The position numbers and the translations under genes were made by a program. Shown piece by piece: positions 9,163 to 20,947 of a stretch of 64,000 bases of DNA. Each line of letters begins with the position of its first letter. Within the stretch, counting starts at the first letter, position 1. Source of the stretch: Burkholderia arboris (GTDB lineage Bacteria; Pseudomonadota; Gammaproteobacteria; Burkholderiales; Burkholderiaceae); assembly GCF_902499125.1 (NCBI RefSeq), contig NZ_CABVPX010000013.1, forward strand, positions 143,495 through 207,494, written 5' to 3'. A model generated the notes under the pieces. It saw only the letters and a program-made list of their open reading frames with translations. It was not told the DNA's origin and made no database searches.

Positions 9163-10242
9163 TCAGGCGTCCGTGCCGCCCTGGGCGGCGAGCGCGGCTT
9201 CGAGCACCTTGATGCGCTCGCGCAGCTTGTCGAGGTTGCGCACGAGCGCGGCGCTCTTGTTCCATTCGCCGTGGTCGACGGCCGGAAACGCGCTGGTATA
9301 GATGCCGGCCTTCGGCAGCGACTTCGATACGCCCGACTTCGCGGTGATGATGACATAGTCGCCGAGCGTCACGTGGCCGGCGATCCCGGCCGCGCCGCCG
9401 ATCATGCAGTGGCGGCCGATCGTCGTGCTGCCCGCGATGCCAGCGCTGCCGGCGATCACCGTATAGGCGCCGATCCGGCAGTTGTGGCCGATCTGGACCT
9501 GGTTGTCGATCTTCACGCATTCCTCGATGACGGTATCCGCCATCGCGCCGCGATCGATCGTCGTGTTCGCGCCGATTTCGACGTCCGGGCCGATCGTCAC
9601 GCCGCCGACCTGCGGGATCTTGACCCAGCTGCCGGTGCGCGCGTCGCCGTCGCCGACGAAATCCGGTGCAAAGCCGAAGCCGTCGGAGCCGATCACGGCG
9701 CCCGAATGGACGATCGCGCGCGGGCCGATCTTGCAGCCGTGGTACACCGATGCGTTCGGATAGAAGTGCGAACCGGCGCCGATCGTCGTGCCGCGGCCGA
9801 CGAAGACGTTCGCGTCGAGCTGCACGCCGTCCTCGATCACCGCGCCGGCCTCGACCGTCACGTGCGGGCCGATCACCGCGCTCGCGGCGATCTTCGCGGC
9901 CGGATCGATCGTCGCGCTCGGATGCACGCCGGCGGCGCGCTGCGGCGTGGCCAGGTCGATGAACATCTGCGCGACGCGCGCGAAGTACGCGTACGGATTC
10001 GGCGTGACGATGAAATTGCGGCCGCTAGCGGCCGCACCCAGCTTCTCCAGATCCTTCGGTGCGATCAGCACCGCGCCTGCCCGGGTCGTCTCGACCTGCG
10101 ACAGGTACTTCGGATTCGCGAGGAACGCGAGTTGCTGAGGGCCTGCCTGGTCGAGCGGTGCGAGCCCGCCCACCTTGCACTGTGCGTCGCCGGCGATCTC
10201 GCCGCCGAACCGCTTTACGAGTTCCTCAAGCGTCAATGCCAT
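9163..10242 (-). CDS. lpxD: UDP-3-O-acylglucosamine N-acyltransferase
   Basis: LpxD (359 residues) adds the N-linked 3-hydroxyacyl chain in the third step of lipid A synthesis. A non-repeat uridine-binding N-terminal domain (about 1-100) is followed by a hexapeptide-repeat beta helix. The catalytic region is [20 protein letters not shown], and a C-terminal helix ([15 protein letters not shown]) ends the protein. It starts 16 bp after skp, in the bamA-skp-lpxD-fabZ-lpxA-lpxB run. Confidence 0.97.
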   Translation of the reverse strand: MALTLEELVKRFGGEIAGDAQCKVGGLAPLDQAGPQQLAFLANPKYLSQVETTRAGAVLIAPKDLEKLGAAASGRNFIVTPNPYAYFARVAQMFIDLATPQRAAGVHPSATIDPAAKIAASAVIGPHVTVEAGAVIEDGVQLDANVFVGRGTTIGAGSHFYPNASVYHGCKIGPRAIVHSGAVIGSDGFGFAPDFVGDGDARTGSWVKIPQVGGVTIGPDVEIGANTTIDRGAMADTVIEECVKIDNQVQIGHNCRIGAYTVIAGSAGIAGSTTIGRHCMIGGAAGIAGHVTLGDYVIITAKSGVSKSLPKAGIYTSAFPAVDHGEWNKSAALVRNLDKLRERIKVLEAALAAQGGTDA

Positions 10243-10258
10243 TCGTCGTCTGCTCCGT

Positions 10259-10786
10259 TCAGTTCGTCGAGCCGGACGCGAGCGCCTTGAGCACCTTGTC
10301 GGTGATGTCGATGCGCGGGCTGACGTACACGGCTTCCTGCACGATCAGGTCGTAATTCTGCTGCTCGGCGATCTGCTTGATGACCTTGTTCGCCCGCTCC
10401 AGCACGGCCGCCAGTTCCTCGTTGCGACGCTGGTTCAGGTCTTCGCGGAACTCGCGCTGCTTGCGCTGGAAGTCGGTATCGAGCTGGGCGAGATCGCGCT
10501 GCTTCTGCGCACGATCGGCAGCCGACAGCGACGCGCCGTTCTTGTCCAGCGAATCGGACATCGACTTCAGGCGCGCGCCCAGGTCCTGCAGATCCTTGTC
10601 ACGCTTCGCGAACTCGGCTTCGAGCTTCGTCTGCGCCGCCTTCGCGGGCACCGACTCGCGCAGGATCCGATCCGAATTGACCGCCGCAATGCGGGCGACG
10701 TCCTGTGCGTGCACCGTTGCCGCGCCCAGGGCCAGCGCAACGGTCAGCGCGCACATCACTCGTTTCGAAAACTTACCGGTTAGCAA
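10259..10786 (-). CDS. skp: Periplasmic OmpH/Skp family chaperone
   Basis: A 175-residue protein with a signal peptide ending near VHA-QDVARI (about residue 27), followed by an OmpH domain. A beta segment ([13 protein letters not shown]) precedes a long coiled coil rich in Lys, Arg, Glu and Gln ([20 protein letters not shown]), the holdase tentacle, and then [21 protein letters not shown]. Skp carries unfolded outer-membrane proteins across the periplasm to the BAM complex. The gene follows bamA after 34 bp, as in most Gram-negative bacteria. Confidence 0.94.
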   Translation of the reverse strand: MLTGKFSKRVMCALTVALALGAATVHAQDVARIAAVNSDRILRESVPAKAAQTKLEAEFAKRDKDLQDLGARLKSMSDSLDKNGASLSAADRAQKQRDLAQLDTDFQRKQREFREDLNQRRNEELAAVLERANKVIKQIAEQQNYDLIVQEAVYVSPRIDITDKVLKALASGSTN

Positions 10787-10820
10787 AATTACCCTCTCGT
10801 TGCTGTTGTCATGCGTTCGG

Positions 10821-13130
10821 TCAGAACGCCGTCCCGATCTGGAACTGGAATTTCTGGTACTGGTCGCCTTCGTGCTTCTGCAGCGGGAAACCGAGGCTCA
10901 GCTTCAGCGGGCCGATCGGCGAGATCCACGCGAGACCCACACCGTAGCCGTAGCGCAGGCCGTTCGCGCCCGTACTCGTGCCGCCCGGTGCGTTGCCCCA
11001 CACGTTACCGCCGTCAAGGAACGTGAACACGCGCAGCGTGCGGTCGTAGCCGGTGCCCGGCAGCGGGAACGTCAGTTCGATGTTGCCGACGAGCATCTTC
11101 GAACCGCCGATCGGGTCGTTCGTCTTCGTGTCGCGCGGGCCCAGCGAGCTCGGCTCGTAGCCACGCACGGAGCCGATACCGCCCGCGTAGTAGTTCTTGA
11201 AGATCGGGTACGGGTTGCCGATACCGTTGCCGTAGCCACCCTGCAGGTTCATGCCCAGGATGAAGCCGCGCGAGAACGAATAGTAGTATTGCGCCTGCAG
11301 GTCGGCCTTGTAGTACTGGATCTTGCCGACCGGCACGCCGTACTCCATGTTCGCCTGCGTGAAGTAGCCGCGGCTCGGAATCAGCGCGCTGTCACGCGCG
11401 TCGCGCGACCAGGCCACCGTCAGCGGCACCGTGTTCGACACGCGGCCGAACTGGTTCACATAATCCTGGTAGCTCTGCGGCGTGTTCGAATCGACGTCGA
11501 GGCGGTTCTGCTCGAAGCCCGCGCCGAAGTAGACGGTGTCGACTTCCGAGAACGGAATACCGAACTTCAGGTTGCCGCCCGCGCTGATGATCCGGAAGCT
11601 CGAGCTCGTCGAATAGTACAGCGGCTGGTACGTACGGTAGTAGACGTCCGTGATCCGCTTGATGCCGTCGACCGTGAAGTACGGGTCGACCTGCGTGACG
11701 GTCAGCGTACGGTAGCTCTTCGCGGTGTTGACGTTCACCGACAGGCTGGTACCCGAACCGAACACGTTGTCCTGCGACACGCCGGCCGACAGCACGACCT
11801 TGTCCGTCGATGAGAAGCCCGCGCCCAGCGTGATGGCGCCGGTCGGCTTTTCGTCGACCTTCACGTTCACGTCGACCTGGTCGTTCGTGCCTTCGACCGG
11901 CACCGTCGTCACGTCGACGTTGGTGAAGTAGCCGAGACGGTTGACGCGATCTTTCGACAGCGCGAGGCGGTTCGAATCGAACCACGAGCTTTCGAGCTGG
12001 CGCATTTCGCGGCGCACCACCTCGTCGCGCGTGCGCGTGTTGCCGACGACGTTGATGCGGCGCACGTACACGCGGCGGCTCGGATCGACGACGAGGTTCA
12101 GGTTCACCTTGTGGTTCGCCTGGTCGATGTCCGGCTGCGCGTTGACGGTCGCGAAGGCGTAGCCGTATTCACCGAGCTTGTCGACGATCGACTTGGTGGT
12201 CTGCTGGAGCTTTTCGGCCGAGAAGCGGTCGCCCGGCTTGATCTTGATCAGCTTGGTGAGTTCGGCCTCGCGATCGAGCAGGTTGCCCGACAGCTTGATG
12301 CCCGACACCGTGTACGGCTCGCCTTCGTGCAGCGTGACCGTCAGGTACATGTCCTTCTTGTCGGGCGAGATCGACACCTGGGTCGACTCGATGTTGAACT
12401 CGAGGTAGCCGCGGTTCAGGTAGTACGAGCGCACGGCCTCGAGGTCGCCGGTGAGCTTTTCCTTCGAGTACAGGTCGTTCTTCGTGTACCAGGAGAACCA
12501 GTTCGGCGTCGACAGCTGCATCTCGTCGCGCAGCTTACTCGTGCTGAACGCCTTGTTGCCGATGAAGTTGATCTGGCGGATCTTCGCGCTCGGGCCTTCG
12601 GCCACCGCGAACAGGATCGACACGCGGTTCGCATCGACCGGCGTGATCGTCGTCTTGACCTCGGCCGCATAGAAGCCGCGCGTCAGGTACTGGCGCTTGA
12701 GCTCCTGCTCCGCCTTGTCGACGAGCGCCTTGTCGTAGTAGCGGCCGTCGGCGAGGCCGACGGCGCGCAGCGCCTTCGTCAGGTTGTCCTTGTCGAATTC
12801 CTTCGTGCCGGTGAAGTCGATCGACGCGATGGCCGGACGCTCCTGCACCTGCACGATGACGACGTTGCCTTGCGTCGCGATGCGCACGTCGTTGAAAAAG
12901 CCCGTCGCGTACAACGCGCGGATTGCTTCGGATGCCTTGTCGTCCGTGAAGGTATCGCCCTGCTTGATCGGCAGATAGGCGAACACCGAACCCGCTTCGA
13001 CGCGCTGCAGCCCCTCGATCTTGATGTCTTGCACCACGAACGGTGCCGCTGCATGCGCCGCGAGGCCGTGAGCGGCGAGCGCGGCCGCTGCAACTGTCTT
13101 AGGTACAAAGCGATGAGGTTTGAACAACAT
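10821..13130 (-). CDS. bamA: Outer membrane protein assembly factor BamA
   Basis: BamA (769 residues) is the core of the BAM complex that inserts beta barrels into the outer membrane. A signal peptide ends near AAHA-AAPF (about residue 28). Five POTRA domains (to about 430) include FVVQDIKIEGLQRVEAGSVF. The C-terminal 16-strand barrel contains YYAGGIGSVRGYEPSSLGPR, which holds the conserved VRGY/F lid motif, and the protein ends in a terminal Phe (FQFQIGTAF) as expected. It lies between rseP and skp. Confidence 0.98.
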   Translation of the reverse strand: MLFKPHRFVPKTVAAAALAAHGLAAHAAAPFVVQDIKIEGLQRVEAGSVFAYLPIKQGDTFTDDKASEAIRALYATGFFNDVRIATQGNVVIVQVQERPAIASIDFTGTKEFDKDNLTKALRAVGLADGRYYDKALVDKAEQELKRQYLTRGFYAAEVKTTITPVDANRVSILFAVAEGPSAKIRQINFIGNKAFSTSKLRDEMQLSTPNWFSWYTKNDLYSKEKLTGDLEAVRSYYLNRGYLEFNIESTQVSISPDKKDMYLTVTLHEGEPYTVSGIKLSGNLLDREAELTKLIKIKPGDRFSAEKLQQTTKSIVDKLGEYGYAFATVNAQPDIDQANHKVNLNLVVDPSRRVYVRRINVVGNTRTRDEVVRREMRQLESSWFDSNRLALSKDRVNRLGYFTNVDVTTVPVEGTNDQVDVNVKVDEKPTGAITLGAGFSSTDKVVLSAGVSQDNVFGSGTSLSVNVNTAKSYRTLTVTQVDPYFTVDGIKRITDVYYRTYQPLYYSTSSSFRIISAGGNLKFGIPFSEVDTVYFGAGFEQNRLDVDSNTPQSYQDYVNQFGRVSNTVPLTVAWSRDARDSALIPSRGYFTQANMEYGVPVGKIQYYKADLQAQYYYSFSRGFILGMNLQGGYGNGIGNPYPIFKNYYAGGIGSVRGYEPSSLGPRDTKTNDPIGGSKMLVGNIELTFPLPGTGYDRTLRVFTFLDGGNVWGNAPGGTSTGANGLRYGYGVGLAWISPIGPLKLSLGFPLQKHEGDQYQKFQFQIGTAF

Positions 13131-13191
13131 GCATCCCCAATATTTAGCTGCATCAAATCGGGCGACTGCCGAGCAGCGGCCGCCTGACGCT

Positions 13192-14562
13192 TCAGAAATG
13201 GATTAACCGAGCCAGATCGTTGAACAGCGCGATCGCCGACAATGCGACGATGCAGATCAACCCGGCTCTTTGCAGAATCAGCTGCCAGCGCTCCGAGACG
13301 GCTTTCCCGGTCGCGGCTTCAACCGCATAATATAACAGATGCCCCCCGTCCAAAACGGGAATCGGCAACAAGTTCAGGACGCCAAGGCTAATGCTGACAA
13401 GGGCGAGGAACGACAGGAACGCCGACGGACCGAGCCGCGCGCTCTTGCCTGCGTAGTCGGCGATCGTCACCGGGCCGGACAGGTTCTTCAGCGATGCGTT
13501 GCCGGTGATCATCCGCCCGAACATCTTCAGCGAATACACGGAAATGTCCCACGTGCGGTGCGCGCCGAGCCGCAGGCTCTCGATCGGCCCGTAGCGCACG
13601 TCGACGGACGGCGCGTGCATCGACAGCGCCGCGCCGATCCGGCCGACCTGCTGCCCCGATTCGTCGTCGCGCTGCGTCTGCGGCACGATCGACACCGTCT
13701 GTGTGGCGCCGTCGCGCTCGATCTGCAGGTCGAGCGCCTGGCCCGCGTGGTGCTTCACCGAATCGATGAAACGCGTTGCGCCGCCGATCGGCTTGCCGCC
13801 GAGCGCCACCAGCTTGTCGCCCGCCTTCAGCCCGGCCTGCTCCGCCGCGCTGCCCGGCTGCACGGATGCGACCGACAGCGTGCCGCCGCCGGTCTCGAAG
13901 CCCAGATGGGCCATGAAATCGTCGTCGAGCTGGCTATCGGGAACGTTGCGGAGGTCGACGCGGAAATCGAACGTCGCGTTGCCGTCGCGCGCGCCGAGCA
14001 CGATCTCGCGGTGGTCGAACGCGGCCGACAGCAGCTTCCAGCGCAAGTCCGACCACGACCGCACCGGCTCGGACTCGCCGCCCTGCGCGTTGCGGATCGA
14101 CACGACCGTCTCGCTGCCGTCGAAGCCCGCGCGGGCCGCCACCGTGCCGGCGGCCGGCGGCGCGACGATCGCGGCCGGCTCGGTCACGCCGGTAGCAAAC
14201 ACGATCGAGAACAGCGCGATTGCCAACAGGAAGTTCGCAATCGGCCCGGCCGCGACAATCGCGATCCGCTTGTAGACGGATTGCCGGTTGAACGCCTGCC
14301 CGAGCTCCTCGGGCTGGATGCCGGGGCCCGGATCGCGCTCGTCGAGCATCTTCACGTAGCCGCCGAGCGGCAGCACGGACAGCGTCCACTCGGTGCCGGT
14401 CCGGCGGCTGACCCAGCGCGCAATGGGCTGGCCGAAGCCGATCGAGAAACGCAGCACCTTCACGCCGCACCAGCGCGCGACGCGATAGTGTCCGTACTCA
14501 TGCACGACGACCAGTACCCCGATCGCCACCGCAAACGCGACCAGTTCGACCAGCACGTTCAT
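13192..14562 (-). CDS. rseP: Site-2 intramembrane metalloprotease RseP
   Basis: RseP (456 residues) cuts transmembrane anchors, classically anti-sigma factor RseA in the envelope stress response. The zinc motif HEYGH is at residues 21-25 in the first membrane helix, and the third ligand lies in NLLPIPVLDGGH (about 397-408). A PDZ region is seen around residues 210-300 (VQPGSAAEQAGLKAGDKLVAL). I used the ATG at 14562, 11 bp after dxr; the upstream in-frame region is antisense-like noise. The neighbour bamA is a typical envelope-stress gene. Confidence 0.96.
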   Translation of the reverse strand: MNVLVELVAFAVAIGVLVVVHEYGHYRVARWCGVKVLRFSIGFGQPIARWVSRRTGTEWTLSVLPLGGYVKMLDERDPGPGIQPEELGQAFNRQSVYKRIAIVAAGPIANFLLAIALFSIVFATGVTEPAAIVAPPAAGTVAARAGFDGSETVVSIRNAQGGESEPVRSWSDLRWKLLSAAFDHREIVLGARDGNATFDFRVDLRNVPDSQLDDDFMAHLGFETGGGTLSVASVQPGSAAEQAGLKAGDKLVALGGKPIGGATRFIDSVKHHAGQALDLQIERDGATQTVSIVPQTQRDDESGQQVGRIGAALSMHAPSVDVRYGPIESLRLGAHRTWDISVYSLKMFGRMITGNASLKNLSGPVTIADYAGKSARLGPSAFLSFLALVSISLGVLNLLPIPVLDGGHLLYYAVEAATGKAVSERWQLILQRAGLICIVALSAIALFNDLARLIHF

Positions 14563-14573
14563 GAGCACCCCAT

Positions 14574-15770
14574 TCAGACAGTACGCTCCACGCGTGGCGC
14601 AGGCGCTTTCGCAATGATCTCGGCGGCGAGGCGGCGTGCCTCGGCATCCGCCGCCAGGACATCGTCGAGCCCGTCGGGCGCGCGGTTCGGCAGTGCGTTG
14701 AGCACGGAGTCGACCGTCGCCGCGATCGCCATGAAGCCGATCCGGCGCTCGAGAAATGCTTCGACCGCAACTTCGTTCGCCGCGTTCAATGCGGCGCTCG
14801 CGATGCCGCCTTCCTCGAGTGCCTTCAGCGCGAGCGCGAGGCACGGGAAGCGCGCGTAGTCGGGCTTCTCGAATGACAGCTGCGCGATCTGCGCGAGGTC
14901 GAGCTGGTCGACGCCCGCGTCGACGCGCTCGGGGAATGCGAGCGCATGCGCGATCGGCGTGCGCATGTCGGGATTGCCGAGCTGCGCGAGCACCGAGCCG
15001 TCACGGTACGACACGAGCGAATGGATCACGCTCTGCGGATGGATCAGCACGTCGATGCGATCGCCCGGCAGCCCGAAGATCCAGTGCGCCTCGATCACCT
15101 CGAGGCCCTTGTTCATCATCGTCGCCGAATCGACCGAGATCTTGCGGCCCATCACCCAGTTCGGGTGCTTGCACGCTTCGTCCGGCGTCACGTCGACGAG
15201 CGTGGCCGGCTCGCGCGTGCGGAACGGACCGCCCGACGCAGTCAGGATGATCTTCGAGATCCCGCCGTGCTCGGCCGCGTCGCGCGGCATGCACTGGAAG
15301 ATCGCGTTGTGTTCGCTGTCGACCGGCAGCAGGATCGCGCCGTGGTCGCGCACGGCGTCCATGAAGATCGCGCCCGACATCACGAGCGCTTCCTTGTTCG
15401 CGAGCAGGATCCGCTTGCCGGCGCGCGCAGCCGCGAGGCTCGGCGCCAGGCCGGCCGCGCCGACGATCGCCGCGACCACCGTATCGCAGCCATCGCTCGT
15501 CGACACGTCGACGAGCGCCTGCGGGCCGTACAGCACGGCCGTCTTGCTGCCTGCCCCGCGCAGTTTCGCTTCGACGTGTGCGGCCGTCGCGGCATCGCCG
15601 ACCACCGCCACTTCGGGCGCGAAGCGCAGACACTGCTCGACGAGCTTGTCGCCGTTGCGGTGCGCAGTCAGCGCGTAGACCGAGAAGCGCTCGGGATGGC
15701 GGGCGACCACGTCGAGCGTGCTGTCTCCGATCGAGCCCGTGGAACCGAGCAATGTCAGACGTTTTTGCAT
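14574..15770 (-). CDS. dxr: 1-deoxy-D-xylulose 5-phosphate reductoisomerase
   Basis: DXR (398 residues) makes 2-C-methylerythritol 4-phosphate, the committed step of the non-mevalonate isoprenoid pathway. The NADPH motif [14 protein letters not shown] starts at residue 9. The metal- and substrate-binding block [13 protein letters not shown] lies near residue 150, and the flexible-loop region has [21 protein letters not shown]. It is clustered with uppS and cdsA, so the precursor and the polyprenyl carrier enzyme are co-transcribed. Confidence 0.98.
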   Translation of the reverse strand: MQKRLTLLGSTGSIGDSTLDVVARHPERFSVYALTAHRNGDKLVEQCLRFAPEVAVVGDAATAAHVEAKLRGAGSKTAVLYGPQALVDVSTSDGCDTVVAAIVGAAGLAPSLAAARAGKRILLANKEALVMSGAIFMDAVRDHGAILLPVDSEHNAIFQCMPRDAAEHGGISKIILTASGGPFRTREPATLVDVTPDEACKHPNWVMGRKISVDSATMMNKGLEVIEAHWIFGLPGDRIDVLIHPQSVIHSLVSYRDGSVLAQLGNPDMRTPIAHALAFPERVDAGVDQLDLAQIAQLSFEKPDYARFPCLALALKALEEGGIASAALNAANEVAVEAFLERRIGFMAIAATVDSVLNALPNRAPDGLDDVLAADAEARRLAAEIIAKAPAPRVERTV

Positions 15771-15785
15771 AACAGAATTAATGGT

Positions 15786-16607
15786 TTAACCAAGCAGCAG
15801 CATCGCGAGCGGCAGCACCGGCAGCAGCGCGTCGACACGGTCGAGCACGCCGCCGTGGCCGGGCAGCAGTCCGCTCGAATCCTTGACGCCCGCCTGCCGC
15901 TTCAGCAGCGACTCGAACAGGTCGCCGATCACGCTGTACGCAACCAGCAGCGTCAGCGCAGCCCACGCGCCGGACATCCCGTAGCGGGCGGCAAATGCAG
16001 AAAACAGGGTCGGCTCGAACGCATGCGCGGCCATCGCGGCACCGGCGACGACCATCACCGCCAGCCAGCCGCCGATCGCGCCTTCCCAGCTCTTGCCGGG
16101 GCTGATCGTGATGGCCAGTTTACGCTTTCCGAAGGCCTTGCCCGCGAAGTATGCACCGATATCGGCCAGCCAGACGACCAGTAGCAGCGACAGCACGAAC
16201 GGCACGCCCTGCGCACGCGCCGCGACGAGCGCATGCCAGCAGGCCGCGAACACGATCAGGCCGGCGGCGAGCAGGAACGGCCGCCAGACGCCGCCCGCGA
16301 GTTCGGGCTTGCGCCGCAGCGCGAACGGACCGACCAGCAGCCAGAACACGCCGGCCGCCATGAAAAGAGGGCGAGATCCGGCCGCATCGACGCCGAGCGG
16401 CGTGGTGGCCGCCAGCGCAAGCGCCGCGACGACCGCATAGACGACCGGGCCGGCGCCGCCGAGCTTCAGCAGGCGCGCCCACTCCCACGCGGCGAACACG
16501 AGCACGGCGCCGATCAGCGCGCCGAACGCCGTGAGCGGCGCGAACAGCGTCACCGGCAGCAGCACTGCCAGCATCACGATCGCCGTGATCACACGGGTTT
16601 TCAGCAT
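15786..16607 (-). CDS. cdsA: Phosphatidate cytidylyltransferase
   Basis: CDP-diglyceride synthase (273 residues) makes CDP-diacylglycerol, the precursor of all phospholipids in the cell. It is an inner-membrane protein with about eight hydrophobic segments. The family signature is at the C-terminus: [20 protein letters not shown] (about residues 240-260). The start at 16607 overlaps the end of uppS by 7 bp. The Cls enzyme encoded at 40.4 kb acts further down the same pathway. Confidence 0.96.
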   Translation of the reverse strand: MLKTRVITAIVMLAVLLPVTLFAPLTAFGALIGAVLVFAAWEWARLLKLGGAGPVVYAVVAALALAATTPLGVDAAGSRPLFMAAGVFWLLVGPFALRRKPELAGGVWRPFLLAAGLIVFAACWHALVAARAQGVPFVLSLLLVVWLADIGAYFAGKAFGKRKLAITISPGKSWEGAIGGWLAVMVVAGAAMAAHAFEPTLFSAFAARYGMSGAWAALTLLVAYSVIGDLFESLLKRQAGVKDSSGLLPGHGGVLDRVDALLPVLPLAMLLLG

Positions 16608-17383
16608 GAAAGGGAGTCGGCGTTTTGCGATTGCGGTTCGAGCTGCGCACTCGTGCGCCCGAAACGGCGCTCGCGCTCGGTATACGACGCCATCGCGTCG
16701 GCCAGTGCCGCGCCGTCGAAGTCCGGCCAGTATTTGTCGGTGAAATAGAACTCGGCGTACGCGAGCTGCCACAGCAGAAAGTTGCTGACGCGCTGCTCGC
16801 CGCCCGTACGGATGAAGAGATCGGGCTCCGGCGCATAGGCCATCGCCAGGTGCGGCGCGAATGCGTCCTCGGTCACTTCGACCTCGCGACCTTCGCGCAC
16901 GGCTTGCTCGACGAGCTTCTTCGTCGCCTGCAGGATGTCCCACCGGCCGCCGTAGTTGGCCGCGATGGTGAGCGTCAGGCGCGTATTGCGCGCCGTCTTG
17001 GTTTCGGCGCGGCGAATCAGTTCGCGGATGCGCGGCTCGAAACGGTCGAGATCGCCGACGACACGCAGGCGGATCCCGTTTGCATGCAGCTTGCCGACCT
17101 CGCGCTCGAGCGCAGTGATGAACAGCCGCATCAGGAACGACACTTCGTCGTTCGGCCGGCGCCAGTTTTCCGAACTGAACGCGAACAGCGTCAGGTATTC
17201 GACGCCGGCGCGCGCGCAACCTTCGACCACCGCCCGGACGGCATCGACGCCGCGGGTGTGCCCCGCGACGCGCGGCAAGCGGCGTTCGGTCGCCCAACGG
17301 CCGTTGCCGTCCATGATGATCGCGATGTGACGCGGCACGACGCCGACGTCAGGCACGCGAACGGTAGAGCTGGTATAGGTCAT
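16601..17383 (-). CDS. uppS: Di-trans,poly-cis-decaprenylcistransferase (undecaprenyl pyrophosphate synthase)
   Basis: UppS (260 residues) builds the C55 polyprenyl carrier for peptidoglycan and O-antigen synthesis. The catalytic Asp25 lies in [13 protein letters not shown]. The substrate-binding blocks [11 protein letters not shown] and [19 protein letters not shown] follow. It is in the order frr-uppS-cdsA-dxr and overlaps cdsA by 7 bp. Confidence 0.97.
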   Translation of the reverse strand: MTYTSSTVRVPDVGVVPRHIAIIMDGNGRWATERRLPRVAGHTRGVDAVRAVVEGCARAGVEYLTLFAFSSENWRRPNDEVSFLMRLFITALEREVGKLHANGIRLRVVGDLDRFEPRIRELIRRAETKTARNTRLTLTIAANYGGRWDILQATKKLVEQAVREGREVEVTEDAFAPHLAMAYAPEPDLFIRTGGEQRVSNFLLWQLAYAEFYFTDKYWPDFDGAALADAMASYTERERRFGRTSAQLEPQSQNADSLSC

Positions 17384-17432
17384 GGCCGTTGAGACAGTAA
17401 TGCGGGAAGAAGGCGGCGCGCGAGGACGGTCG

Positions 17433-17993
17433 TCAGACCGTCATGATCTCGGCTTCCTTGCTCTGCACGAGCTTGTCGATTTCGGCAACGTGCTTGTCGG
17501 TCAGCTTCTGCACGTCGTCGCTCGCACGGCGCTCGTCGTCTTCCGAGATTTCCTTGTCCTTCACGAGCTTCTTGAGCGCTTCGTTCGCGTCGCGGCGCAG
17601 GTTGCGGATCGCGACCTTGGCCGTTTCGCCTTCGCTCTTCACGACCTTGGTCAGCTCGCGGCGGCGCTCTTCCGTCAGCGCGGGCATCGGCACGCGGATC
17701 AGATCGCCGGACGTTGCCGGGTTCAGGCCGAGATCGGCTTCGCGAATGGCCTTCTCGACCTTTGCGACCATCGGCTTTTCCCACGGCTGCACACCGATCG
17801 TCCGTGCGTCGACGAGCGTCATGTTGGCAACCTGCGAGATCGGCACCATCGACCCGTAGTAGTCAACCTGCACGTGATCGAGCATGCCGGTGTGCGCACG
17901 GCCCGTACGGATCTTTGCCAGATCGCTCTTGAATGCATCGATCGAGCGCTGCATCTTTTGCTCGACGCCCTTCTTGGTATCAGCGACACTCAT
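17433..17993 (-). CDS. frr: Ribosome recycling factor
   Basis: RRF (186 residues, typical length) splits the post-termination ribosome together with EF-G. Conserved segments include [31 protein letters not shown] and [18 protein letters not shown]. Upstream of the start, three direct copies of an 8-nt unit ending in AGG (17998-18021) provide more than one Shine-Dalgarno-like site. It follows pyrH by 91 bp. Confidence 0.98.
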   Translation of the reverse strand: MSVADTKKGVEQKMQRSIDAFKSDLAKIRTGRAHTGMLDHVQVDYYGSMVPISQVANMTLVDARTIGVQPWEKPMVAKVEKAIREADLGLNPATSGDLIRVPMPALTEERRRELTKVVKSEGETAKVAIRNLRRDANEALKKLVKDKEISEDDERRASDDVQKLTDKHVAEIDKLVQSKEAEIMTV

Positions 17994-18084
17994 TTCAACC
18001 TCCGAACCTTCAAACCTTCAAAGAACGCGGGCCCCGCCCGGCGCAGGACATACGCCGCGGCCGACGACCCGCATCCGCGGGAGT

Positions 18085-18954
<870 letters not shown>

Positions 18955-19836
18955 TTACTGCTGTTTTGCTGCTGCGACTTGCGCGGCCACTTCGGCGGCG
19001 AAGTCGTCCTGGCGCTTCTCGATGCCTTCGCCGACGACGAACAGCGAGAACTTCTGCACGGCGGAATCCGCCGCCTTCAGCATCTGCTCGATCGTCTGCT
19101 TGTCGTTCTTCACGAACGTCTGGTTCAGCAGCGACACTTCCTTCAGGTACTTCTGGACGCTACCGTCGACCATCTTCGCGACGATTTCAGCCGGCTTGCC
19201 CGATTCCGCAGCCTTCTGCTCGGCCACGCGGCGTTCCGTCTCGATCAGTTCTGCCGGCACGTCGGCCGACGACAGCGCGACCGGCTTCATTGCCGCGATG
19301 TGCATCGCGACGTCCTTGCCGACCTGCTCTTCCGCGCCCGTGTACTCGACGATCACGCCGATACGCGCGCCGTGCAGGTACGTTGCGATCTTGTTCGCGG
19401 TTTCGAAACGGACGAAACGGCGGATCGAGACGTTCTCGCCGATCTTGCCGATCAGTGCCAGGCGCACTGCGTCGACCGTCGAGCCTTCGAGCGGCAGCGC
19501 CGACAGCGCAGCCACGTCGGCCGGGTTTTGCGTCGCGACGAGTTCTGCAACCGTCTTCGAGAATGCGAGGAAGTCGTCGTTCTTCGCGACGAAGTCGGTT
19601 TCGCAGTTCAGTTCGACCAGCGCGCCTGCATTGCCGCCGACGAACGATGCGACGACGCCTTCAGCCGTCACGCGCGATGCCGCCTTGCTCGCCTTGTTGC
19701 CGAGCTTGACGCGCAGCAGCTCTTCAGCCTTGGCCAGATCGCCGTCGGCTTCCGTCAGCGCCTTCTTGCACTCCATCATCGGTGCGTCGGTCTTTGCGCG
19801 CAGTTCTGCCACCATGCTTGCGGTAATTGCCGCCAT
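18955..19836 (-). CDS. tsf: Translation elongation factor Ts
   Basis: EF-Ts (293 residues) is the nucleotide exchange factor for EF-Tu. The N-terminal UBA-like domain has [18 protein letters not shown]. The EF-Tu contact motif is [15 protein letters not shown]. Two adjacent ATGs are possible; I took the second (19836) because the upstream GGAG then has the better spacing. It lies 162 bp after rpsB, with an intrinsic terminator in between that should lower tsf transcription relative to rpsB. Confidence 0.98.
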   Translation of the reverse strand: MAAITASMVAELRAKTDAPMMECKKALTEADGDLAKAEELLRVKLGNKASKAASRVTAEGVVASFVGGNAGALVELNCETDFVAKNDDFLAFSKTVAELVATQNPADVAALSALPLEGSTVDAVRLALIGKIGENVSIRRFVRFETANKIATYLHGARIGVIVEYTGAEEQVGKDVAMHIAAMKPVALSSADVPAELIETERRVAEQKAAESGKPAEIVAKMVDGSVQKYLKEVSLLNQTFVKNDKQTIEQMLKAADSAVQKFSLFVVGEGIEKRQDDFAAEVAAQVAAAKQQ

Positions 19837-19947
19837 CATTCGCTCCTTGAGTCTGTATTCACAACGCCGCCCGCTTGGACGCGAACGGCCGAGATTCGTT
19901 TCCGGACCCGCGCCGATTCGGCGCGATCAGGTCCGGCGCACAAGCTT

Positions 19948-19980
19948 AAAAAAAGGGGGCCTGTTGAGAGCCCCCTTTTT
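19948..19980 (-). terminator. Intrinsic terminator/attenuator between rpsB and tsf
   Basis: GGGGGC (19955-19960) pairs with GCCCCC (19970-19975). On the minus strand the stem is followed by seven T residues. It lies in the middle of the rpsB-tsf operon, so it probably allows partial read-through. Confidence 0.75.
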
Positions 19981-19998
19981 GCGCCGGCTCGGGGCCAG

Positions 19999-20739
19999 TT
20001 ACGCGTTTTCCTCGACGTACTCGTCGTCGCCGCGTGCGGCCTGGACCACTTCGTTGACCGCATTCGCACGGCCTTCGAGGATCGCGTCGGCCACGCCTTC
20101 GGCGTACAGCGCGACTGCCTTGCTCGAGTCGTCGTTACCCGGGATCACGTAATCCACACCTTCCGGCGAGTGGTTCGTATCGACCACGGCGATGACCGGC
20201 ACGCCCAGCTTGTTCGCTTCCGTGACGGCAATCTTGTGGTAGCCGACGTCGACGACGAAGATTGCGTCCGGAATGCCGCCCATGTCCTTCACGCCGCCGA
20301 TCGACTTCTGCAGCTTGGCGATTTCGCGTTCGAACAGCAGCGCTTCCTTCTTGCTCATCTTCTCGAGCTCGCCTGCCTCGACTGCCGCTTCCATGTCCTT
20401 CAGGCGCTTGATCGATACCTTCAGCGTCTTGAAGTTGGTCATCATGCCGCCGAGCCAGCGTGCGTTGACGAACGGCATGCCTGCGCGCTGCGCTTCCTGG
20501 GCGATCGTGTCACGCGATTGACGCTTCGTGCCGACGAACAGGATCGTGCCGCGGTTCGCTGCCAGCTGGCGCACGTACTTCTGTGCGTCCGTGAACATCG
20601 GCAGCGTCTTTTCGAGGTTGATGATGTGAATCTTGTTGCGGTGACCGAAAATGAACGGAGCCATCTTCGGGTTCCAGAAGCGCGTCTGGTGACCGAAGTG
20701 GACACCTGCTTCCAGCATTTGGCGCATCGTAACTGCCAT
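19999..20739 (-). CDS. rpsB: 30S ribosomal protein S2
   Basis: S2 (246 residues). Conserved segments are [20 protein letters not shown] at the N-terminus, [12 protein letters not shown], and [20 protein letters not shown]. It is the first gene of the long leftward run and is preceded by a good promoter and a leader of about 200 nt. The C-terminus is acidic ([10 protein letters not shown]). I chose the start at 20739 because the upstream in-frame region does not match the family. Confidence 0.98.
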
Positions 20740-20940
20740 GTAAATTCTCCACGAGGGTTGGGTCTTAAGCCGGCCGCCGTACCGCCGCGCGAACCCGCCC
20801 CGAAGGGCACCGATTCCACGCGGCCGGCACCCTGGTTGCGCCGGCTTGCGATTCGGCACGTGCAAAACGCCCGTGCCGTAAGCCTTTCATCGCCATGCCG
20901 CCCCAAGATGGGGCAAATTCGGCATTTGGATATCGACTTA
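20740..20940 (-). promoter_or_regulatory. Long structured 5' leader of rpsB
   Basis: About 200 nt between the predicted start of transcription and the rpsB ATG, with hairpins such as CGGCACG/CGTGCCG (20854-20860 with 20872-20878). A leader like this fits S2 autoregulation, known in other bacteria. I cannot assign it to a named RNA motif. Confidence 0.4.
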
Positions 20941-20947
20941 GCCAAAG

